A stretch of 64,000 nucleotides of DNA from JAOXRU01 sp965247735 (GTDB lineage Bacteria > Bacteroidota > Bacteroidia > Flavobacteriales > Flavobacteriaceae), in assembly GCA_965247735.1 (NCBI GenBank), contig CBDFHN010000002.1, positions 2,976,001 through 3,040,000 on the forward strand. Reading direction: 5' to 3'. Below, in pieces: positions 61,043 to 64,000 of this stretch. The translations under genes and the position numbers were made by a program. Numbering within the stretch: the first letter of the stretch is position 1; every line of letters begins with the position of its first letter. The notes beneath the pieces were generated by a model. It was not told where the DNA came from, ran no database searches, and worked only from the letters and a program-made list of their open reading frames with translations.

Positions 61043-64000
61043 TTACTTAAAAATATAGATCCATCCAGATTTTGTTGTAGAGCCTTCATCATTTACCAAT
61101 TCGATATGATAAAAATATGATCCTTCTGGTAAGGATTTTGAATTATTTTTATACACTCCTGTCCAATTGTTTTGATAATTTTTAGTCTCAAAAACAACTC
61201 TTCCATATCTATTAAATACCTTTAAATAGTTAACAGTATAATCAGCTAAACCTCCAATTATCCAAGGCATTCTTTCTCCATTTTTGCTTCCTATTGCATC
61301 TGATACTTTTATTGATAATTCATCATCATCCTTATTAAACACAGGCAAATCATCAATTACAAGGCCATTATAATTAACATCTGTAGAAATAATAATAAAA
61401 CTTATTTCATAATCAATATCACCATCAACAATAGTATCGTCCACCCCTGTTATGGTAACTTCTACACCTGTATTCCAAGATATTGCTGGTATGCTTACTG
61501 TTGCTGGCACTACTCCTTCTGCTGTATTACTACTAAATAAACTAACTGTAACTGTTGCTGTGGGTTCGGTACTTAAGCTTAGGTTAAATGTTGCGCTGGT
61601 TCCGTCTTCTGCAGTATTTCCGCTTATTGAACCAACTATAACTGCTGCAACGTTTATATCAGTATTAACTACCGATACATCAGCTATTGTACTTCCGTCT
61701 AAAACATTATAATTTTCATCGACTGAGGAAACATTGCCTGATATAATGCTATAATTAATATCGCCATCTACCGTATCATCAGAAACTCCTGTTACTGTAA
61801 CCTCTACACCGGTATTCCAATATGCTGCTGGGATATTTACTGTTGCGGGGACTATTCCTTCTCCTACATCGCTACTAGATAAACTTACTGTAACTGCTGC
61901 TGTAGGTTCAGAACTTAAGCTTAGATTAAATGTTGCGCTGGTTCCGTCTTCTGCAGTATTTCCGCTTATTGGATCAACAATAACTGCTGCAATTGTTGCT
62001 ATATTTACATCAGTATTAACTACCGATACATCAGCTATTGTACTTCCGTCTAAAACATTATAATTTTCATCATCTGATAAAACATTGCCTGTTATAATGC
62101 TATAATTAATATCGCCATCTACCATATCATCAGCAACACCTGTTACTGTAACCTCTACACCGGTATTCCAAGATGCTGCTGGGATATTTACTGTTGTGGT
62201 TACTATTCCTTCTCCTACATCGCTACTAGATAAACTTACTGTAACTGCTGCTGTGGGTTCGGTACTTAAGCTTATATTAAATGTTGCACTGCTTCCGTCT
62301 TCTGCAGTATTTCCGCTTATTGAACCAATTATAATGGTTGGACTTGCACTTATTGAAACAGTAACTATATCTGTATCTGTATTTCCTAAGACATCTGTAA
62401 CTGTAAGTGTTATTGTATGTGCTCCTACTGGAAGATTAACTGTGGGAGAAGAACCTGTTACCACTCCTATAGTTGGAATACTCCAATTATAGCTAACGAT
62501 ATCATAATTTGAATCAAAACTATGATTTGCATCTAAAACTATTTCTTCTGTACCTGAATTATCAGTATCAAAAACAAGTATATCTTCTCCTGCATTGGCT
62601 TCTGGAGCAATATTATCCGATAGTGTAATCATAACAATATCTTCAGCTATAGCACCATCGTTATCCGTAACTATTAATTCTATTCCATATGTTCCTGTTG
62701 GCAGTACAACATTAGCCGTAATACCATTGTATGTTCCTAAACCCGGTATTTTCCATGTATAACCAATAATCTCTCCATCTAAATCTTCACTTTCCATGGC
62801 ATTCAACGTTACCATACTTTCGCTAGTGGAATGTATAAATTGATCTGAACCTGCATTGGCTATAGGTAAATTATTTGTTGGGGAAGAAGCAACTGTTATG
62901 CTAAAATCTACATAGTCTACTGCATCAGAAACATCTGTTACTTCTAAAATAGCCTCGTGGTTACCTACTGGAATATCAATATGCATTATGGGCGATGCAC
63001 TAGTAAATACGCCTATTTCTGGAATAGTCCATTTATAATATAGTATTTCATTATCCAAGTCTTCGCTTGTAGATGCATTTAATATTACCTCTTCTTTACC
63101 ATCTTCATCGGCATCAATTGCGGAATAATTTTCTGATCTTGCTATTGGAGCCATATTTGCTATTCCATCAAAAGGTAACATGGTGTTAGATAAATAGATG
63201 TCGTCTATATAAATTGTTTCTGCATTCCATCCATCAGCAGGTTCTATCTGTCTATTTAGCCAAACTTGCAACTGATAAAGATCATAGGTGTCCGATCCAA
63301 GATCAAACACAAAATCTTGCCATTCCGCTATAGCATCGCTACGCAGATTTGGAGAAGCATTATTACCAGAGCTTGTTCCTCTAGTCTGCACCGCATTATT
63401 AACATTAGAATAACTAGCTCTAATTTTCATATGTAGGTATCGTAGTCCTGGTGTTACTTCTGGTAAAAAAGGTATTTTTAATCCAACCAAAGAACTTGTT
63501 CTATTTCCTAAAGGATCAGATAACCCAGAACCTTCTAGCACTACTTTTAATACTTTTGTACTTGGATTGATACTACTAGATTCTGGATTGTCTACCACCT
63601 CAATATTTGCGGTTCTTAACGGTTCTATTTGTCCACTAGAATTGTTTTCAAAATCAAATAAAAACAAATCTCTAACTACGGTTAAATCATTTAAAACCTC
63701 AACTATGATATCATCTGAAGCAGTTGCTCCATTATTATCCGTAACTGTTAAAGTAACGGTGCTAACTCCTATTGGTAAATTTATTGTTGATGTAATTCCA
63801 TATAAAGAGGCATAACCTTCTACATCCCATTTGTAGTTTACAATAGATCCGTCTAGATCAGAGCTCAGGCCAGCATTCAATTCAATCTGTTCAAACCCAT
63901 CGTTTAGAATATCGGATACGCTAACATCTGATCCTGCTTTAGCAATAGGAATACTATTTGCCATATTTTGTTTGTATACTTCAAATTCTGAAATACCAAA
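61043..64000 (-). CDS. giant surface protein with PKD and Calx-beta-like repeats and T9SS type-B tail (5'-truncated)
   Basis: At least 985 residues; the frame is open past the first in-window Met to the window end, so the N-terminus is missing. PKD-type domains (NxxPIAxAGSD ... VTLTVTDNNGA) recur about five times at intervals of 100-250 residues in the N-terminal half. Three Calx-beta-like repeats of about 110 residues follow (SGNTAEDGTSATFNLSLS ... VPATVNIPA). The end (YLKVFNRYGRVVFETKNYQNNWTGVYKNNSKSLPEGSYFYHI) is the gliding-motility-associated C-terminal domain, so it is a T9SS cargo and probably an adhesin or surface scaffold. Confidence 0.93.
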   Translation of the reverse strand, partial: FGISEFEVYKQNMANSIPIAKAGSDVSVSDILNDGFEQIELNAGLSSDLDGSIVNYKWDVEGYASLYGITSTINLPIGVSTVTLTVTDNNGATASDDIIVEVLNDLTVVRDLFLFDFENNSSGQIEPLRTANIEVVDNPESSSINPSTKVLKVVLEGSGLSDPLGNRTSSLVGLKIPFLPEVTPGLRYLHMKIRASYSNVNNAVQTRGTSSGNNASPNLRSDAIAEWQDFVFDLGSDTYDLYQLQVWLNRQIEPADGWNAETIYIDDIYLSNTMLPFDGIANMAPIARSENYSAIDADEDGKEEVILNASTSEDLDNEILYYKWTIPEIGVFTSASPIMHIDIPVGNHEAILEVTDVSDAVDYVDFSITVASSPTNNLPIANAGSDQFIHSTSESMVTLNAMESEDLDGEIIGYTWKIPGLGTYNGITANVVLPTGTYGIELIVTDNDGAIAEDIVMITLSDNIAPEANAGEDILVFDTDNSGTEEIVLDANHSFDSNYDIVSYNWSIPTIGVVTGSSPTVNLPVGAHTITLTVTDVLGNTDTDIVTVSISASPTIIIGSISGNTAEDGSSATFNISLSTEPTAAVTVSLSSSDVGEGIVTTTVNIPAASWNTGVEVTVTGVADDMVDGDINYSIITGNVLSDDENYNVLDGSTIADVSVVNTDVNIATIAAVIVDPISGNTAEDGTSATFNLSLSSEPTAAVTVSLSSSDVGEGIVPATVNIPAAYWNTGVEVTVTGVSDDTVDGDINYSIISGNVSSVDENYNVLDGSTIADVSVVNTDINVAAVIVGSISGNTAEDGTSATFNLSLSTEPTATVTVSLFSSNTAEGVVPATVSIPAISWNTGVEVTITGVDDTIVDGDIDYEISFIIISTDVNYNGLVIDDLPVFNKDDDELSIKVSDAIGSKNGERMPWIIGGLADYTVNYLKVFNRYGRVVFETKNYQNNWTGVYKNNSKSLPEGSYFYHIELVNDEGSTTKSGWIYIFK

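Noticed and set aside
1..64000. tRNA or rRNA genes
   Set aside because: I looked for conserved cloverleaf and rRNA segments by eye and saw none; a tRNA search tool was not available, so absence is only provisional.

Overview
The window is low-GC DNA from a member of the Bacteroidota, most likely a (probably marine) Flavobacteriaceae species. The evidence is a T9SS type-B (gliding-motility-associated) C-terminal domain, propeller-type hybrid sensor kinases with LytTR partners, TANNTTTG-type -7 promoter elements, no Shine-Dalgarno sequences, SxxC lipoprotein signals and many AQ/SQ-type signal peptides. No rRNA, tRNA or CRISPR array was seen. The first gene and the last gene run off the window edges.

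Layout. 0-13.6 kb: secreted hypothetical proteins, a DUF2293 protein, an outer-membrane barrel, a LytTR two-component pair, lipoproteins and a VIT/vWA protein. 13.7-15.8 kb: a hipBA toxin-antitoxin locus with inverted-repeat operators. 16-24.3 kb: an accessory patch with a putative metallopeptidase/lipoprotein pair, gene remnants, YchJ, DKNYY and ankyrin proteins, a SUKH-like immunity gene and other orphan immunity-like genes between toxin-like remnants. 24.5-26.1 kb: an SDR with its TetR regulator and shared operators. 26.2-32.4 kb: an ABC ATPase, an ABC permease-M1 peptidase fusion and a LytS/LytTR pair. 33-43 kb: an AAA ATPase and then the most interesting locus. 43-61 kb: Crp/Fnr, metabolic and peptidase genes (M24, M13, two M16, S41), an IS1182-type element and non-coding tandem repeats. 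61-64 kb: a giant surface protein with PKD and Calx-beta-like repeats and a T9SS tail.

The peptide locus (34.4-42.9 kb) encodes seven small intact precursors, most of them below normal ORF cutoffs. All share a 23-residue leader ending INGG, and every core carries exactly four cysteines. Interspersed are a membrane VKOR-thioredoxin fusion with a degenerate C39-like domain, a C39 peptidase-ABC exporter, an HlyD-type adaptor and a CarboxypepD_reg-like protein. The natural reading is: peptides are made, cut after GG by the C39 domain, exported, and oxidised to two disulfides by the VKOR-Trx protein. Two further precursors are degenerate. One keeps a six-Cys, knottin-like C-C-CC-C-C core, and both arose through a tandem duplication.

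Each of the seven intact precursors is preceded, 23-29 nt before its ATG, by the same about 35-nt element. It can fold as an H-type pseudoknot with compensatory changes in both helices between copies, and in most copies a small hairpin lies just upstream. I do not recognise this as a named RNA family. A second, unrelated conserved leader (about 90 nt, five copies) precedes five genes whose products all carry export signals.
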